DNA of 35,906 nt. It comes from a virus. Shown one piece after another: positions 1 through 8,873 of this stretch (position 1 is its first letter; the number at the start of each line of letters is the position of its first letter). A model generated the notes under the pieces. The model saw only the letters and a program-made list of their open reading frames with translations, did not search any database and was not told the origin of the DNA. Position numbers and translations under genes: made by a program. The stretch covers positions 1-35,906 of IMG/VR virus record IMGVR_UViG_3300023175_003987; one strand, written 5' to 3'.

Positions 1-1314
1 TTAGAATAAGTTAGATACCTTAACTCTTCTGTAGTATACGTTAGTATCATCAGTAAGAGCACCAAGACCTTGAGTAGCGCCTTGAGCGAATGGATTAGAA
101 ACCATACCGTAACGAGTTTTGAAACCAATTTTCGGCTGGAAACTATTCTCACCAACTGCTCTAACCATTTGTAATGGAACGTATGGGCAATAGAATAGAC
201 CTGCATCAAAAGCAGATGAACCCTTATAACCAACTACTAGATAGTTTGCACCAGCATATGGATCGATGTACACTCTGTAACGACCGTTAAGAACACCAGC
301 AAAAGTATTACCAGTATCATCAACTTCTAGGTTGTTGCTGTTAAGAGCAGGAGTGTAATCCAATACACCAGCCATTTGTAGAGCTGAAGCAACGTCTGAT
401 GAACACAAGACGATGTTACCCTTTCCTCTACGAGTAGCTTTAGCGATCGCGTTAGCTTCTTGTTCAATTTGGAACATAAGTCCCTTGAACTTCTCAACTG
501 ACCATCTACCGTTTGCATCAACGTCAAGATCAAATGTACCTGCAGTAGCAGTATCAGCAGCACCAACTACAGCATTAGTGTAGATAGTTCTTACTAATTC
601 ACGGTTAATCTCAACTAGGATTTCAGACTGAAGAATATTTGATAATTCAGTCTCAGCATCCAAGCCGTGAACCGCTTTAAGATCCTGAGCTAGCTCAGTA
701 GTGTACTCAGCTTTAAGAGCTCTTGATTTAGCTGATACAGTAACTTTCTCAATAGTGAAAGCCATTTCAGCAAATGTACCACCATCACCTAAATCTTCAG
801 CATCTGCTGTAGACATACCAGTACCAGTAGTGATTGCATCAGTATTAGCTTGACCAAGGTTACCAGCTTGTGTACCAGTACCTGAGAAGTCGGTGTCTGC
901 TTCGTTATAGAAAGCTTCGCCGCCAGCTTGGTTAGTGTAACGTGAACGCATTGCAAAAATAAGGCCAGTAGGACCAGTCATTGGCTGGACACCCGCGATA
1001 TCGTATGCAATTAGATTTGGCATAGCACGACGTACTAGAGAAATAAGTACTGGATCGTAACCAGCACCTGGACCAGCTGCAGTAGCGCCTGCAGTAAATC
1101 CACCATCTGAACCTACGTCGTTAGTTGGAGACTCTGTTAAAAGAGAGCTCATGTTAACTTGAGTATCACCAGATTCGGCAAGTGCCTTCTCGGTGTTCTC
1201 AAGGATTGTTGCTGTCACAGCACGTTTGTGCTGATCCTTAATAGGTGAAAAAGATTCGTGCTCAAGGATTGGGCCCCACTTTTCCACAAGTGCTTGATAG
1301 TTCGACTGTGTCAT
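1..1314 (-). CDS. 23: Major capsid protein gp23
   Basis: This 437-residue protein is the T4-type major capsid subunit that forms the hexamers of the prohead shell. The N-terminus is a polar helical delta-like region, followed from about residue 85 by the HK97-fold capsid body typical of marine T4-like gp23 (LVRRAMPNLIAYDIAGVQ, then GPTGLIFAMRSRY). It is shorter than T4 gp23 (521 aa), as is usual for the marine group. A Leu-Thr-Glu at residues 59-61 fits the L/I-x-E consensus of the gp21 protease, so cleavage after Glu61 is likely (inference). The stop codon is the first three bases of the window, so the gene is complete. The start has a good AAGGAGATAG ribosome site, and a perfect late promoter lies about 38 bases upstream. 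It is last in the order 20-21-22-23, which confirms the identity. Confidence 0.97.
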   Translation of the reverse strand: MTQSNYQALVEKWGPILEHESFSPIKDQHKRAVTATILENTEKALAESGDTQVNMSSLLTESPTNDVGSDGGFTAGATAAGPGAGYDPVLISLVRRAMPNLIAYDIAGVQPMTGPTGLIFAMRSRYTNQAGGEAFYNEADTDFSGTGTQAGNLGQANTDAITTGTGMSTADAEDLGDGGTFAEMAFTIEKVTVSAKSRALKAEYTTELAQDLKAVHGLDAETELSNILQSEILVEINRELVRTIYTNAVVGAADTATAGTFDLDVDANGRWSVEKFKGLMFQIEQEANAIAKATRRGKGNIVLCSSDVASALQMAGVLDYTPALNSNNLEVDDTGNTFAGVLNGRYRVYIDPYAGANYLVVGYKGSSAFDAGLFYCPYVPLQMVRAVGENSFQPKIGFKTRYGMVSNPFAQGATQGLGALTDDTNVYYRRVKVSNLF

Positions 1315-1351
1315 TTTTTTCTATCTCCTTGTAATTTAAAGTTTCTAGATC

Positions 1352-1359
1352 TATTTATA
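1352..1359 (-). promoter_or_regulatory. T4-type late promoter for gene 23
   Basis: The minus strand reads TATAAATA exactly, the T4 late -10 element used by the gp55 sigma factor with the gp45 clamp. It lies about 38 bases before the gp23 start, which suits a short leader. Confidence 0.85.
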
Positions 1360-1366
1360 ATAATAA

Positions 1367-2380
1367 TTATTTCATTTCTGCACTGCGTCTTGCGTCTAGA
1401 GCCTCAACAAGAGCATTAATTGAATAATGATCTGATGCTGGCTTTTTAACCTGAGCAGATTCTTCAGTAATAATTTCTTCTTCGCTATCCGCGTCTGCAG
1501 CTTCAGTTACTTTAGCATCTTTCTTAAAGAATGATTCTTTTAAAGTTTCTAAATCTGCTTTGTACTCATCTGCGTTAGAGAAATCCAACTTCTCTGAAAG
1601 TACTTTCAATCTTTCTTTCTGTGTGATAGTAAGATCTTCAGTCATTTCATCGAATACTTTCTCAGCTTTCAGCTCAGCAATTTGCTTTTGAAGTTCTACA
1701 TTTTCAGTAATACCTTCATTTGCAGTAACCTTAAGTTGTTCTAATTCAGACTCAAGCTCACCAACTACGTCGATTGTTTCCTCACTAACGTCGATGTTGT
1801 GCTCTTCGAATAGATCCTTAAGACCAGACATTAACGACTCTGCCATCTCAACCTTAACACCAGTTTCGATTGCAAGTTCGTTCTCCTTCATCCACTCCTC
1901 GACTACATAGTCCAGGTAAGAATCAAGATTCTCTACGATGCCATCAATTGCGGTATCTAAAGATTCTTTCATTTCTGTTTCCATTGCTTCTACTTTCTCA
2001 GTAATAGCAGATTCTGCTTTCTTAGTAGCAGCTTCGTTAACAGCAGCTTCAAAAACAAGAGATACCTTATCTTTGAATTCTTCTGAAAGATCCATACCTT
2101 CGAACATTTGTTCAATTGATGAATCAATTTCTATAATTTCTTCTACGTGATCCTCAGCTTCAACCTCTGAATCTTCTTTCATAGGAGAACCACCATCTGC
2201 TTGGCCAGAAACAGTTGCTGGAACTTTATCCGCTGTAGGGTCTACAGACTTTTTAACGTCTGCCTTTTTCTTTTTGATTGCGCCGCCGGCTGCAGTAGTG
2301 GGCTCAGCAGCTTCCGCTGGCTTAACTACGTCTCCACCCGAATGGTCAGCAACAAACTTTTCGTCTAGTTCATTTGACAT
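1367..2380 (-). CDS. 22: Prohead core scaffolding protein gp22
   Basis: This is the internal scaffold around which the gp23 shell assembles; in T4 it is degraded by gp21 during maturation. The 337 residues are very rich in Glu and Lys and almost entirely helical or coiled-coil from about residue 80 to 300. A basic run (KKKKADVKK) sits near residues 36-44 in a low-complexity, Ala/Pro-rich N-terminus. Several I-T-E and L-x-E tripeptides could serve as gp21 cleavage sites. It is longer than T4 gp22 (269 aa). The assignment rests on position between gp21 and gp23 and on composition, because scaffolds diverge fast. A perfect late promoter lies about 46 bases upstream. Confidence 0.88.
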   Translation of the reverse strand: MSNELDEKFVADHSGGDVVKPAEAAEPTTAAGGAIKKKKADVKKSVDPTADKVPATVSGQADGGSPMKEDSEVEAEDHVEEIIEIDSSIEQMFEGMDLSEEFKDKVSLVFEAAVNEAATKKAESAITEKVEAMETEMKESLDTAIDGIVENLDSYLDYVVEEWMKENELAIETGVKVEMAESLMSGLKDLFEEHNIDVSEETIDVVGELESELEQLKVTANEGITENVELQKQIAELKAEKVFDEMTEDLTITQKERLKVLSEKLDFSNADEYKADLETLKESFFKKDAKVTEAADADSEEEIITEESAQVKKPASDHYSINALVEALDARRSAEMK

Positions 2381-2425
2381 ATGTTTTACTCCTTCTTATA
2401 AGAATGTGTTTTACTACTTGAGTAT

Positions 2426-2433
2426 TATTTATA
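2426..2433 (-). promoter_or_regulatory. T4-type late promoter for gene 22
   Basis: Exact TATAAATA on the minus strand, about 46 bases upstream of the gp22 ATG and just before the 3' end of gene 21. Confidence 0.85.
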
Positions 2434-2436
2434 ACT

Positions 2437-3120
2437 TCAATTATTTCTAAGTGTGTTCATGAAAGTTTCAAACATTCGCGCAGCCGTACTTTCGTCGATC
2501 TTACGAGTTATTGTTTTGTATTCCTTCTTCACTTCTTTCACCATTTCTTCGATTGCTTCTTGAGCAATCCAATTACCTGATGCAATATCATAGTAATATT
2601 CAGTATTTTCCATAATACCGTTAACAAAGCAATTTGGTCCAGATGGATCAGTTACAATATCAACAGTTGAAAGATGGAAATCATTTTGTACTTCCATGAT
2701 GCCTTCTTTAGTAGGTTTTACTGATCCTAAACCACGAGTTGAAACACCAATGTTAATTCCTTCATCAATGAAAGTTTTAACAATTTCACCCATTGGAGTA
2801 CTTAGAACCTTTGCCTTACCAATAAAATTAGATCCATCGCGCTTCATCTCAGTAATAAGATGAGATACTCTGTCACCATTAATTGTTGGTCCATCAGGAT
2901 GTCCTAGTTCGCCTAACGCTCTTTTAGTCGATACAAAATCATTATTGTATCTATTCATTTCGTTTTCAAGAATTTCAGAAGGATAAATTCTGCCATTGCG
3001 ATTTTTAATATCGCCTTGCATAAAGATTCCTTCGATGAAATAAGACTTTTTACCAGTCTCTTCATTTAATTCGGTAGTAACAGATGCGTCTTCTGTATAA
3101 ACTTCTGTAATTAGTTTCAT
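2437..3120 (-). CDS. 21: Prohead core protease gp21
   Basis: This is a serine protease of the T4 prohead protease family, which cleaves the scaffold and the capsid protein before DNA packaging. The diagnostic motifs are present: KNRNGRIYP at residues 39-47, GELGHP with the likely catalytic His74, and GVSTRGLGS at 125-133 containing the likely nucleophile (Ser127, within the conserved Ser-Thr-Arg-Gly). The C-terminal tail from about 185 is helical and charged, and in T4 the equivalent region is trimmed. Length (227 aa) is close to T4 gp21 (212 aa). It has a perfect late promoter about 32 bases upstream. Confidence 0.95.
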   Translation of the reverse strand: MKLITEVYTEDASVTTELNEETGKKSYFIEGIFMQGDIKNRNGRIYPSEILENEMNRYNNDFVSTKRALGELGHPDGPTINGDRVSHLITEMKRDGSNFIGKAKVLSTPMGEIVKTFIDEGINIGVSTRGLGSVKPTKEGIMEVQNDFHLSTVDIVTDPSGPNCFVNGIMENTEYYYDIASGNWIAQEAIEEMVKEVKKEYKTITRKIDESTAARMFETFMNTLRNN

Positions 3121-3151
3121 AATTTTCTACCCTTTATAATTTCTCTAGTTA

Positions 3152-3159
3152 TATTTATA
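3152..3159 (-). promoter_or_regulatory. T4-type late promoter for gene 21
   Basis: Exact TATAAATA on the minus strand, about 32 bases before the gp21 start, in the short AT-rich gap after the 77-residue gene. Confidence 0.85.
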
Positions 3160-3173
3160 TATTTTTATATTTA

Positions 3174-3407
3174 TTATGGTATTTTAGCATCATAATAGTT
3201 TTTATTTAACTCACCTCGAACTATAGTTTCTCCAGCTTTTCTACATCTAATATAAGTATATTGTGTATTTCCGCCATTTGGAGTAAATGATCTAACACCA
3301 GCAGTTACCGTTCCATTTGCATCATCATATGTATCTGATCCCGCTGCAGTTGCAGCATTATCGTATTCCCATATATTGTTTGATCCAGGAACCGTTACCC
3401 AAGCCAT
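3174..3407 (-). CDS. Small conserved-type phage protein, unknown function
   Basis: This 77-residue protein lies in the slot between the portal/prohead-core genes and the protease. It starts MAWVTVPGSNNIWEYDN and ends with a charged stretch (GELNKNYYDAKIP). The composition is Gly-, Asn-, Thr- and Tyr-rich with no predicted membrane segment. Small proteins of this look are familiar from marine T4-like phages, but I cannot give a function. Its ATG overlaps the stop of the upstream gene by one base (TAATG), so translational coupling is likely and it is probably made at the same time as the prohead-core-like protein. A minor virion or prohead component is a reasonable inference from position. Confidence 0.7.
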   Translation of the reverse strand: MAWVTVPGSNNIWEYDNAATAAGSDTYDDANGTVTAGVRSFTPNGGNTQYTYIRCRKAGETIVRGELNKNYYDAKIP

Positions 3408-4612
3408 TATTTTTCTGCTTCCTTAGCAAAATTTAAGATTTCTTGAAATCCTTTTTTATTCTTCATTACAGTTTCAGACATTTTTTTTGAACCTGCTTTT
3501 GAAATATCTTTAAATAGTTTATTTAAAATATCTGCATCTTCTTTCTTTAATATAACAGAAGATCTATCTTTTAATTTTAAAATACCTTGTTTGAAGTTTT
3601 CTTCTATGATTTCACCTGTTTCTTCAACTGATTCTTCAGTTTTAATTTTTTCATTACCATATTCATCATGTGAAACTGCTCTAGATTTTTTATAAACAGT
3701 TCTAGTTTTTCCATCAGGACCGGTAACATTAACAGCTCTTCTAGAAGCAGCTTGTGTTACTTCATCTAAAGCTAATTCTAAACCCTCAATCATTACTTGC
3801 GTATCTAATTCATCTAGAGTTTCAAATTCTTCTTTCTTAGCTAATGCTTTATCAGCTCGATCAAGTCCTTTTTCTCTTTTCTTGATATTGTCTCTATGGA
3901 TTTTTTCCATAGACTTCATACCAGCACCAACTTTACCTCTATATTCCATAGAGTCAGCATTCCGTTTCTCAACAGACGCTAAACTACTTTTCTGTCTAGA
4001 AAGATTATCTGTTGCTTTACGAATGTATGAACCAATAGTTCTTGCTTTTAATTCATCTAGAGTTTCAACTTCTTCTTTTTTAAGAAGTCTTTCACCAGCT
4101 CTTTGTAAACCTTTTTCTCTTTTAGCAAGAGTTTTTTGAGATTTTCTAATTGTTTTATCGTATTGAAGACTTTTATCTAATGTTACACCTTTTTTACCTG
4201 GAACAGATGTAGGTCTTTTACCTTGATGTGCTAAATCAGATGATTTCTTTTTCTTATCAAGTTGCATCTTAGATGCTGCTTTAGCCGCAGTTGCTTTAAC
4301 TGCATATTTACTTAATGAATCTTTTGATAATTCGTGAAGTTGGTCTTCATCAGCTTCTTCAGCAGACTCAAGAAATGAAGAATCATCAGCTTGACCTTGA
4401 TGTTGAGGATCATAAGAATCATTAGCTTTTTCACCCTTTTGATCTCCTCTATTTTTTACTGATGGATTACCTTTAATTTCTCCAGTGAATTGGCTTTCTT
4501 CAGCAGCAGGATGATCGATTTTTTGTACTTGGTGAGTATCTTTAAATCTTTGCTCCTCTGGACTTCTAGCCTGATGAGAAATTTCTGATAAAAATTTATT
4601 AAAGGATTTCAT
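3407..4612 (-). CDS. Prohead-core-like protein with internal repeats
   Basis: This 401-residue, highly charged helical protein occupies the position of T4 genes 67/68 (prohead core) between portal and protease. It contains an internal duplication: residues 161-188 and 242-269 share a KREKGLxRA...KKEExETLDEL pattern, exactly 81 codons apart, and the same identity is visible in DNA (a catctagagt block at 3811 and 4054). A related LxELxxxxxxxYxxKAT motif occurs at residues 92-107 and 185-201. Such LDEL...SYIxKAT motifs recur in marine phage structural and core proteins. No enzymatic motif is seen. A role as a minor scaffold component or gp21 substrate is inferred from position, charge and the abundance of L-x-E sites. 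It is much larger than gp67 or gp68, so a direct homology claim would be unsafe. Confidence 0.65.
   Translation of the reverse strand: MKSFNKFLSEISHQARSPEEQRFKDTHQVQKIDHPAAEESQFTGEIKGNPSVKNRGDQKGEKANDSYDPQHQGQADDSSFLESAEEADEDQLHELSKDSLSKYAVKATAAKAASKMQLDKKKKSSDLAHQGKRPTSVPGKKGVTLDKSLQYDKTIRKSQKTLAKREKGLQRAGERLLKKEEVETLDELKARTIGSYIRKATDNLSRQKSSLASVEKRNADSMEYRGKVGAGMKSMEKIHRDNIKKREKGLDRADKALAKKEEFETLDELDTQVMIEGLELALDEVTQAASRRAVNVTGPDGKTRTVYKKSRAVSHDEYGNEKIKTEESVEETGEIIEENFKQGILKLKDRSSVILKKEDADILNKLFKDISKAGSKKMSETVMKNKKGFQEILNFAKEAEK
3811..4125. repeat. Two-copy in-gene repeat, 243 bp apart
   Basis: A segment of roughly 70-84 bp beginning near 3811 recurs near 4054 in the prohead-core-like gene. 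The copies encode the two charged helical units that end in Glu-Thr-Leu-Asp-Glu-Leu. The offset is a whole number of codons (81), consistent with an in-frame duplication. Confidence 0.7.
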
Positions 4613-4644
4613 GTTGAGCTCCGTAATTTGTTTAATTTTTGTTA

Positions 4645-4652
4645 TATTTATC
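4645..4652 (-). promoter_or_regulatory. Variant late promoter (GATAAATA) for the prohead-core-like gene
   Basis: The minus strand reads GATAAATA, one base off the late consensus, about 33 bases before the ATG at 4612. It overlaps the stop codon of gene 20. Confidence 0.5.
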
Positions 4653-6240
4653 CATTTATGGTATTCGAATTTGATTCTTCTTGATCAGGTTGGAATTCCT
4701 GATTAGGATCATATCCTTGTTGAGGTTCTGCTTCCATTTCAGCTTCTGCCTCAGCTTTCTTTTCTTTGTCAATTTCTTTTTCCATTTCCTTAATTTCGTC
4801 TTCAGACATACCTAATACATTTTTACGTACCCAATCTCTTGAATAATATGTACCAACATGTTCTTCGACTTCTCTAAGTGTTGTTAATCTTTCACGTGTA
4901 ATTTCTGCTTCTTTTAACTCATTAAAGTAATTATCTTGAATGAAATCATAACGGATTACATTTTTAATCTCAGCAAATTCTTCTGGTAGCATTATACCTT
5001 TTAATACTAACTGTTTCTCCAAAACTTGGGTAAACAGATCAGAAAAACGTGATCTTAAGCGCTTTACAAACTTAGTGAATTTAAGCTCATCTCGAGTGAT
5101 TTCAGAGACCCTACCAAAGGAATACATGGTTTCTGGTTCCAATCTTGATAAAGGAACTTTAAGCGCTTTATACAATTTTCTTTGGAAGTATTGCATGTTT
5201 TCATCTGTTGTTAATGCAGATGAAGCACCACCTGGTAATGTATCAACTTCAGTAGATCTTTCGCCACCACGACGTGGGAACCAAAAATCTTCAGTCATTG
5301 TCATCATCTTACGAGCATCTGTAATTTCACCAGTTGATGAATTATACTGAAGCTTATTTTTATGACGAGTCATCATATCTCTTAGATATTGTTCTGCCTT
5401 TGATTTAGGAAGATTACCAACATCAATATAGAAAATTCTACGTTCTGGAGCTCTTGTTAAAGTATAGATGATTGTTGCATCTTCGAGCATCCTTAATTGG
5501 TTCATTGGTTTAATCGAAGGATGTAAATAAGAAAGAACTAAAGAATTATTTTCATTTAATAATCCTGATGTAATTCTTGCAATTGAATCTTTTGCAATCT
5601 TATAACCCATTGTACCACTTTGTTGAGTACCTTTTTCGCCACCAAAACCATTTTCTGAATACATATAGTATTCATTTTTTACTTTTTTAACTGGAACTCC
5701 TGAATGTGGATCTTTAGATTTCTTATCAATCTCACGAACTAATTTAAGTTTTCGCGGATCTACATATCTTAATTCTTGGATTCCATCTTTTAATTTCTTA
5801 TTATCAATAATAACATGATAGTTAATTCTACCATCAATATAGAAATTACCAAACATGTCATATGCTTTATTTGAAAAATCAAATAATCTTAATACATCTT
5901 CAAACTCGTCAACAAGTTTTTCTTTTACTTTATCTGGTAAATCTGTATCGTCTAGAACAAGCTCAACAACTTTCTCGTCGTTGTCAACGCTTATTGCTTC
6001 ATTGATAATTTCATCAACCGCTTGTGATACCTCTGGTTGATGACTTAAAGAACGATATTTTGTTACTAACTCGGATTCTGTTTTAGCAGTACCTTCCATA
6101 TCGAGAATAGTACTGTAAAATCCACCCAGCGCATTACCTACCGTAATAGCACCATCATCATTTATTGGTTCTGCAAAAGAAACTATTTCTTGGTTAGTCT
6201 CTTCTGCATCACGCTTTATTTCGAAACCGAAAATCTTCAT
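4648..6240 (-). CDS. 20: Portal vertex protein gp20
   Basis: This forms the dodecameric ring at one capsid vertex, which serves as DNA entry channel and docking site for terminase and neck. The length of 530 residues matches T4 gp20 (524). Family-typical stretches include the N-terminal YRSLSHQPEVSQAVDEIINEA (about residues 63-83), the central RAPERRIFYIDVGNLP, and LPGGASSALTTDENMQYFQRK before the C-terminal clip/crown helices. The last 40 residues are a low-complexity Glu/Gln-rich tail. It lies directly downstream of the tube gene. No clear late promoter is visible in the 25-base gap, so it is probably read through from gp18/gp19. Confidence 0.96.
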   Translation of the reverse strand: MKIFGFEIKRDAEETNQEIVSFAEPINDDGAITVGNALGGFYSTILDMEGTAKTESELVTKYRSLSHQPEVSQAVDEIINEAISVDNDEKVVELVLDDTDLPDKVKEKLVDEFEDVLRLFDFSNKAYDMFGNFYIDGRINYHVIIDNKKLKDGIQELRYVDPRKLKLVREIDKKSKDPHSGVPVKKVKNEYYMYSENGFGGEKGTQQSGTMGYKIAKDSIARITSGLLNENNSLVLSYLHPSIKPMNQLRMLEDATIIYTLTRAPERRIFYIDVGNLPKSKAEQYLRDMMTRHKNKLQYNSSTGEITDARKMMTMTEDFWFPRRGGERSTEVDTLPGGASSALTTDENMQYFQRKLYKALKVPLSRLEPETMYSFGRVSEITRDELKFTKFVKRLRSRFSDLFTQVLEKQLVLKGIMLPEEFAEIKNVIRYDFIQDNYFNELKEAEITRERLTTLREVEEHVGTYYSRDWVRKNVLGMSEDEIKEMEKEIDKEKKAEAEAEMEAEPQQGYDPNQEFQPDQEESNSNTING

Positions 6241-6265
6241 TTCAAGACCTCATTATATAAAAAAA

Positions 6266-6811
6266 TTATGTAGTTATGTCTGATTCGTTGCCTTCAACTC
6301 TCCATAAATCATACTGGAATGTAACATTAAACTCTTCAATTTGATCGACTTGATCCCAACCCATTTGAATAGCGTCTGCTGCAATTGGGAACATACCTTC
6401 AAAGCGATAAACTCGAATTGGTTGATCTCCACCTTTAGCATATTGTTTAATAATACCATCAGTTTTATAGTTTTGTGGAAGAGCTCTTGTATTCGAATCA
6501 TGCGAATTGATAAAATCTAGCCATTTTTCAATAGAATTACGAACAGCGAAATCTTCATCATTGATAATTGTTACTGTCCAATCTGCAAAAATTCTGTCAC
6601 CAGCATATTTTACTTGTCTACCGAAATAAGGAACTATATATTGGCCAACCTGAGATTCTGGAATACCAGCTGCTCTTGCCATAAATGGAAATTTTTCTAC
6701 TCCATTACCTAAGTTTATACCAGGAGGATTAGTAATTTCACACTGAAAGAGTGTAGGACGAGCACCACCATATTGTAGCTCTGATTTAAATTGGTTAATA
6801 TTGAATGCCAT
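6266..6811 (-). CDS. 19: Tail tube protein gp19
   Basis: This is the inner tube subunit, stacked as hexameric rings inside the contractile sheath. The 181 residues show the gp19 family pattern: N-terminal F-x-SELQYGGARPTLFQCEITNP, the central YAGDRIFADWTVTIINDEDF, and a C-terminal beta strand VTFQYDLWRVEG. It is slightly longer than T4 gp19 (163 aa). It follows the sheath gene directly, and the start is preceded by GGAGAAAA. A shorter reading frame in another phase over the same region is an artefact. Confidence 0.96.
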   Translation of the reverse strand: MAFNINQFKSELQYGGARPTLFQCEITNPPGINLGNGVEKFPFMARAAGIPESQVGQYIVPYFGRQVKYAGDRIFADWTVTIINDEDFAVRNSIEKWLDFINSHDSNTRALPQNYKTDGIIKQYAKGGDQPIRVYRFEGMFPIAADAIQMGWDQVDQIEEFNVTFQYDLWRVEGNESDITT

Positions 6812-6830
6812 TTTATTTTCTCCTTTACTC

Positions 6831-6838
6831 TATTTATT
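6831..6838 (-). promoter_or_regulatory. Possible variant late promoter (AATAAATA) for gene 19
   Basis: The minus strand reads AATAAATA, one mismatch from the late consensus, about 20 bases before the gp19 ATG and overlapping the gp18 stop. The short leader makes this a weaker candidate than the perfect sites. Confidence 0.35.
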
Positions 6839-8780
6839 AACCTAACTGACCTACGATTTCATCAAATTCAACACCGGTTCTTGTTGCCACAAACGTAAGT
6901 TCAATAACATTAATAGAACGAGCTGGCTTAATAAAGATACTTGCTCTAAACTTATTAGCATCAATAACTTCTGGAGTATTAACTGTAGAGTCAGAAACAA
7001 CTCTAAAATCAATAATACCACGACGTCCTTGAATATCTCTTAAGAATGGCTCAACGATATTTCTGAATCGACTTTGTGTAAATTCATCGTTAAATTCAAA
7101 TAGGAAACTTTCAGCTGCAGTAGCAATTGCTTTTTCAACGTCAATAAACAATCTACGAACGTTAAGTCTGTCAAATGCGCTTGTAGTACCAAGACCTGTT
7201 TTATCACCAAATAGTACAATACCTTGTCCTACTTGAGACATAACTGGATTAATATCTGAGCCGTATAGTAAATCTCTTTGTGCTTTTCCAGGATTAAATG
7301 CTAATTTAATAACATTTTTAATTACACCTTTTCTAAATCCAGCAGGTGATTCCCAAGATTCAACTCTTGAAGCAAGACCCGCCATATCACCATTTAGTGG
7401 TGTGTAACGATAAACATCATTATACTTATCATAACGATACTTATAACCTGAATCCATAAACCAATAAGATGAATTTTGAATCTTATTACGGTATGCAATA
7501 GCATTTTCCATCTTAGCGTTAGTTTTAAGTTCATCTACAACTGCTTCTTTAGAAGGTGAGATATAAGCAACACAATCTTTTCTTGTATCACAAATATTTG
7601 CTACAATATAGTTTGCTCTAATACCATCATTATCACCTTTACCTTGTAATACACCAGAAATATCAATTTCATTTCCATTTTTAAGTGTATCCCAAGCAAA
7701 TGCAAGTGTACTTAATGTTGCTGTTGTTTCAGTACTAGCATCTGCACCACCGACAAAGTTTTCATAAACAGTTGAAGCTGTTTGGTCGGTAACTGTAGAA
7801 ATTACATGAGCAGTATTTGCATTTTTAATCCACTCTGATCTATTTTCTACTACGTTAGCAAAGTAATTAGATGCACCTTGTGGTGTAACTGCTGCAGCGG
7901 ATGTTGAAACATTTTCAAATTTTTCGAGAATTTGACCTTCTGTTCCAGAAATTTCTCCACCTTTATCAATTACAGCAATGTGTAAATGATCTGCATCTGG
8001 CGCTTTACCAAATGATGAAGCATATTGCCAATTTCTTGATACTGATAATTTACTTAAATCACTTTCAGCTAATGTATATTTGTTTGAGAAAGAAATATCG
8101 TATTTGTATGATTCTACTACAGTAACTGCTGTATTACCTGAACCATATGTTCTTTCTTGTTCTGTTTCTGTATAAGCAGAAACAACTAATTCTTGATATC
8201 CAACACTTGAATTACCAATCTTTAATACATCTCCAATACCAAGAGCTGGTAATTGAACCGTGTTTGCTGTTTCAAAGCTTACTGATGTTGAGCCAAAATC
8301 TACTGTTTGTTCTGCTTGAGTATTTGATACTGCATTTGCATCTACACCACCAACATCAAACCACTCTGTTGAGTATCCTGATGAATCAACCCATGCAACT
8401 TCAAGTGAATTACCTAAAGATCCAGGATATTTAGCTTCAAATCCACCATATGTTGTGTCAGCAACAACAATGTTATTATTAGAATCGTAAACAATATTTG
8501 TTGCAGTAGCTGTATTGGAGCTATCATCTGCACGAACTACGTACAAAGCATTAGAATATGACAGATAATCTGCCGCCGTGAAAAATGTTTCATAGTTATC
8601 ATCGGTTGGTTTACCAAATCTATCTACTAAATCATTTTCCGATGTAATAAGAATTGGATCGTTTGTAGGGCCCCATCTAAATACTCCAGCAATTGCAGCG
8701 GGTGGTGTTGCAACAGCAGGTACTGATTGGCTTGCGTCTACTTCACGAACAATTACTGAAGGACTTACGGAAAAAGCCAT
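6837..8780 (-). CDS. 18: Contractile tail sheath protein gp18
   Basis: This is the subunit of the contractile sheath. The 647 residues match T4 gp18 (659). The N-terminus (SPSVIVREVDAS) is the typical sheath linker arm. The conserved C-terminal core spans about residues 540-647, with RRLFIDVEKAIATAAESFLFEFND, DIQGRRGIIDFRVVSDSTVN and the final KPARSINVIELTFVATRTG. The middle (about 90-400) is a variable, Thr/Ser/Asn-rich surface region, as expected for the protruding domains. An upstream perfect late promoter lies about 55 bases before the ATG, which has an AAGGAGAAAA ribosome site. Confidence 0.96.
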   Translation of the reverse strand: MAFSVSPSVIVREVDASQSVPAVATPPAAIAGVFRWGPTNDPILITSENDLVDRFGKPTDDNYETFFTAADYLSYSNALYVVRADDSSNTATATNIVYDSNNNIVVADTTYGGFEAKYPGSLGNSLEVAWVDSSGYSTEWFDVGGVDANAVSNTQAEQTVDFGSTSVSFETANTVQLPALGIGDVLKIGNSSVGYQELVVSAYTETEQERTYGSGNTAVTVVESYKYDISFSNKYTLAESDLSKLSVSRNWQYASSFGKAPDADHLHIAVIDKGGEISGTEGQILEKFENVSTSAAAVTPQGASNYFANVVENRSEWIKNANTAHVISTVTDQTASTVYENFVGGADASTETTATLSTLAFAWDTLKNGNEIDISGVLQGKGDNDGIRANYIVANICDTRKDCVAYISPSKEAVVDELKTNAKMENAIAYRNKIQNSSYWFMDSGYKYRYDKYNDVYRYTPLNGDMAGLASRVESWESPAGFRKGVIKNVIKLAFNPGKAQRDLLYGSDINPVMSQVGQGIVLFGDKTGLGTTSAFDRLNVRRLFIDVEKAIATAAESFLFEFNDEFTQSRFRNIVEPFLRDIQGRRGIIDFRVVSDSTVNTPEVIDANKFRASIFIKPARSINVIELTFVATRTGVEFDEIVGQLG

Positions 8781-8834
8781 GTTTTTCTCCTTTATTAAAT
8801 ATTAGAAACGCGTTTTTAATTATATCACTGTTTC

Positions 8835-8842
8835 TATTTATA
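8835..8842 (-). promoter_or_regulatory. T4-type late promoter for gene 18
   Basis: Exact TATAAATA on the minus strand in the 93-base gap between gp17 and gp18, about 55 bases before the gp18 start. The leader also contains a 10-base palindrome (AAACGCGTTT) of unknown meaning. Confidence 0.8.
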
Positions 8843-8873
8843 AATTTACCGATTTGCTTATTAATTACAACCA

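Noticed and set aside
8811-8822. Intrinsic terminator at the AAACGCGTTT palindrome
   Set aside because: The stem is only five base pairs and mostly A-T. It lies in the gp18 leader, where termination would cut off the gene's own late transcript.
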